From contig VXAY01001311.1 of assembly GCA_013399855.1 (NCBI GenBank), forward strand, positions 39,812-103,811: a stretch of 64,000 bases of DNA, given 5' to 3'. The stretch comes from Oxyruncus cristatus (taxonomy: Eukaryota > Chordata > Aves > Passeriformes > Cotingidae). Under the pieces are notes generated by a model. That model ran no database searches. It was given only the letters and a program-made list of their open reading frames with translations, and was not told where the DNA came from. The position numbers and the translations under genes were made by a program. Of this stretch, positions 62,101-64,000 are shown in pieces (position 1 is the first letter of the stretch; every line of letters starts with the position of its first letter).

Positions 62101-64000
62101 CAGAATTTGTTATCATTTTGGTAAAATACAGTTAGGTGAATTTCTCAGCATTGTTGTAGTGTGACTAGTACCGAAGGCATCCCATGTTTGCAATCTTATC
62201 TGCTTTATGTTCATAAATACAGGTGTGTAAAAAAATTGAAGGTGTATAATATGCAAGACCTCATTTTAAAAATCCCTTTAAAACACTCTGACAGAATTCC
62301 ATTGTTACAGCAAGCCTGTACTGTGCCTGTTTTAATGGGGCACTGGGCTGAGGGTGCTACTGCTGCAACAATATAACAGTAACAGGAGAAGAGAAACCTT
62401 GGCATCTTCCTTCAGATGCCTTCCCTCTCCTTTCTGCGACTATACATTTTAAGGCTTCCAGCCCATCAAAATAACTCAGAAGACAAATGGAGTCTGTGAG
62501 CTCACAGTCTGGTTTTTGGGAGATGGACAAACTGATGTCATATGGAGCCTGGTTTGGCATCAATTCACAGAGAGGATGAGCTTTTGGCATGCCACGTTGG
62601 ATAATGTTATCGTCTCTGCCGGGTACCAGGGGAGCAGATGTTCCCTGGGTGGCCCCAGGCTGGTAGTTATCGTATGTACACTTGACAAAATTCTACAGAG
62701 CAGGCTGTTTGAAACATTTTGAGACTTCCATGTCCTGTCTGTTCAGTGCTGTTTGGCAGCTGGTTTGGCCTGGCACCTTTTCAGACTAGCTGAAATCAAT
62801 TAATATATGTTATTGAGCTTAAACAGGTCCTGGACAAGATCTGTGGCAACATCACCGAATAGAGAAGAGTAGTGACAATCTTTGGTATCACAGTCCACAG
62901 TATTGAAGTTTTCTCTAAGGGAAGGAGTGCATTTGTATGTGACTGGGTCACAAATGCAGGAAATCAGGTTTTCAGTGTTCAGAATCAAGTGAACCCTGTG
63001 GCTCATGGAAAGTTTTAAAGTCCTCTTCTTTTCATAGTTGTGCCAGAACCAGGGCAGACATGCATCATCATTAGGAGTGACACTGTACACACTTTTAAGA
63101 AAGGAAAGCTGCTATTCTTGAGTATATGAGAAAGAAGAGATCACTGCTGTGCTAAGGAGGATAGGTTAGGGAATGGCACTATGGATTAGTCAAACCAGAG
63201 CAGAACATGTTGCCTTTCCTAGGGCAGCTTTCCCACACCTTTTGGCATGGCAGTTCACCTCTACTACTTATGTGTGTATGGATCCTCATAAAAAGAACAA
63301 GGAAGCATAGACAGGAAAATCTTCCAGTCCAAACGAATAAATCCAGGGCTGGCTGCATTAAAAAGTAATGGCTATTTCCAGAGAAAATGGGAAGTTGAGT
63401 AGCAGATTCAATGACCAATTCCATTTAATTAACCTCCATTTCCCCTATCCCACGCCAGCCCCAATGCCCCCTCTTGCACAGTGGGAAGAGCCCATGCTGT
63501 AGTCAGTCTGGAGCTGTGTGTGCTCTGGCTGGCAGGCAGTGTTTGTACATGGAATTATCTACTTCAGTGCTGAAAACAGAGTACTGAGCAGCTGAGCTCA
63601 ACCTGCTCCCACAATCCAAGAACAAACACTGTGTTTCTCTGTCCTACCCTGCTGCAACTTTTCACAGGACTTTTACAAATATTTTAAAGACAGATTTTCC
63701 TTTGAGAGAGTTTCAAATGGGCCTGGATTCACTGATCTTGTTGTGGTCCAGGGAGATGGGGACATAATAAAAACATGAAGATAAACGTCTTTTCCTTTTA
63801 TGTGACTTAGGCAAAAAATAAGCAAAAATTTTAATGGTTAGTGGATTTTATGAGAAGGGTAGTTTCCTTATAAGATCAAGAAAGTGGATTATCACTGGGG
63901 AAAGAAAATGGTTAAGAAAAAATATGAAAAGTATTACTGAAAGATTGTGGATGTCATGATTTCTCAGTGCAAACTTGAGACTGTCTTAAAAGTCTGTGTC
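59121..64000 (+). other. BCAT1: BCAT1 intron 7, 5' part
   Basis: AT-rich sequence with no further BCAT1 exon. The next expected residues, EEELATPPLDG in human, were searched for and not seen. A purine-rich stretch lies at about 61845-62040. Open frames under 120 codons show no known domain. Confidence 0.8.

Overview
This window is vertebrate nuclear DNA, most likely from a bird. It has AT-rich introns, several diverged CR1-type LINE tails typical of avian genomes, and exons of two well-conserved animal genes with short exons, long introns and GT/AG splice sites. There are no operons, bacterial-type genes, CRISPR arrays, tRNA genes or rRNA genes that I can see. Most open reading frames in it are chance ORFs in introns.

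Region by region: (1) Positions 1-8340 hold the 3' four coding exons of GOLT1B (Golgi/ER vesicle-transport membrane protein, Got1 family) on the + strand, with its stop codon at 7322-7324 and two good polyadenylation signals. The first coding exon (about nine residues) lies upstream of the window. (2) Positions about 8340-18000 are intergenic. They hold one CR1 tail, an older LINE remnant, a CCAA/poly-A tract and an exon-like pair (11825-11861 and 12144-12208) followed directly by AATAAA. This pair is in phase to act as an alternative 3' end of GOLT1B. (3) Positions about 18040-18990 are a GC-rich, CpG-rich promoter block with a 90-base assembly gap. It contains the first coding exon of BCAT1, the cytosolic branched-chain aminotransferase, a perfect TGATGCAAT (ATF4-C/EBP type) element and a GAAATGACTCA (AP-1 type) element. 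(4) Positions 18828-64000 are the body of BCAT1: coding exons 1-7, encoding residues 1-273, separated by two introns of nearly 16 kb and several shorter ones. The catalytic lysine lies in exon 6. The last roughly 114 residues, including the CXXC redox pair expected in this family, lie beyond the right edge.

The two genes are transcribed in the same direction and have no obvious functional link: one shapes ER-Golgi traffic, the other transaminates leucine, isoleucine and valine. Their direct adjacency is notable because in human they lie megabases apart on 12p12. I saw no spexin, GYS2 or LDHB exons between them.

The points most worth a second look are the candidate alternative GOLT1B C-terminus, the ATF4-type element next to the BCAT1 start, the changed GOLT1B-BCAT1 neighbourhood, and a BCAT1 protein that resembles BCAT2 at several positions. 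I found no evidence for a wholly new biological system.
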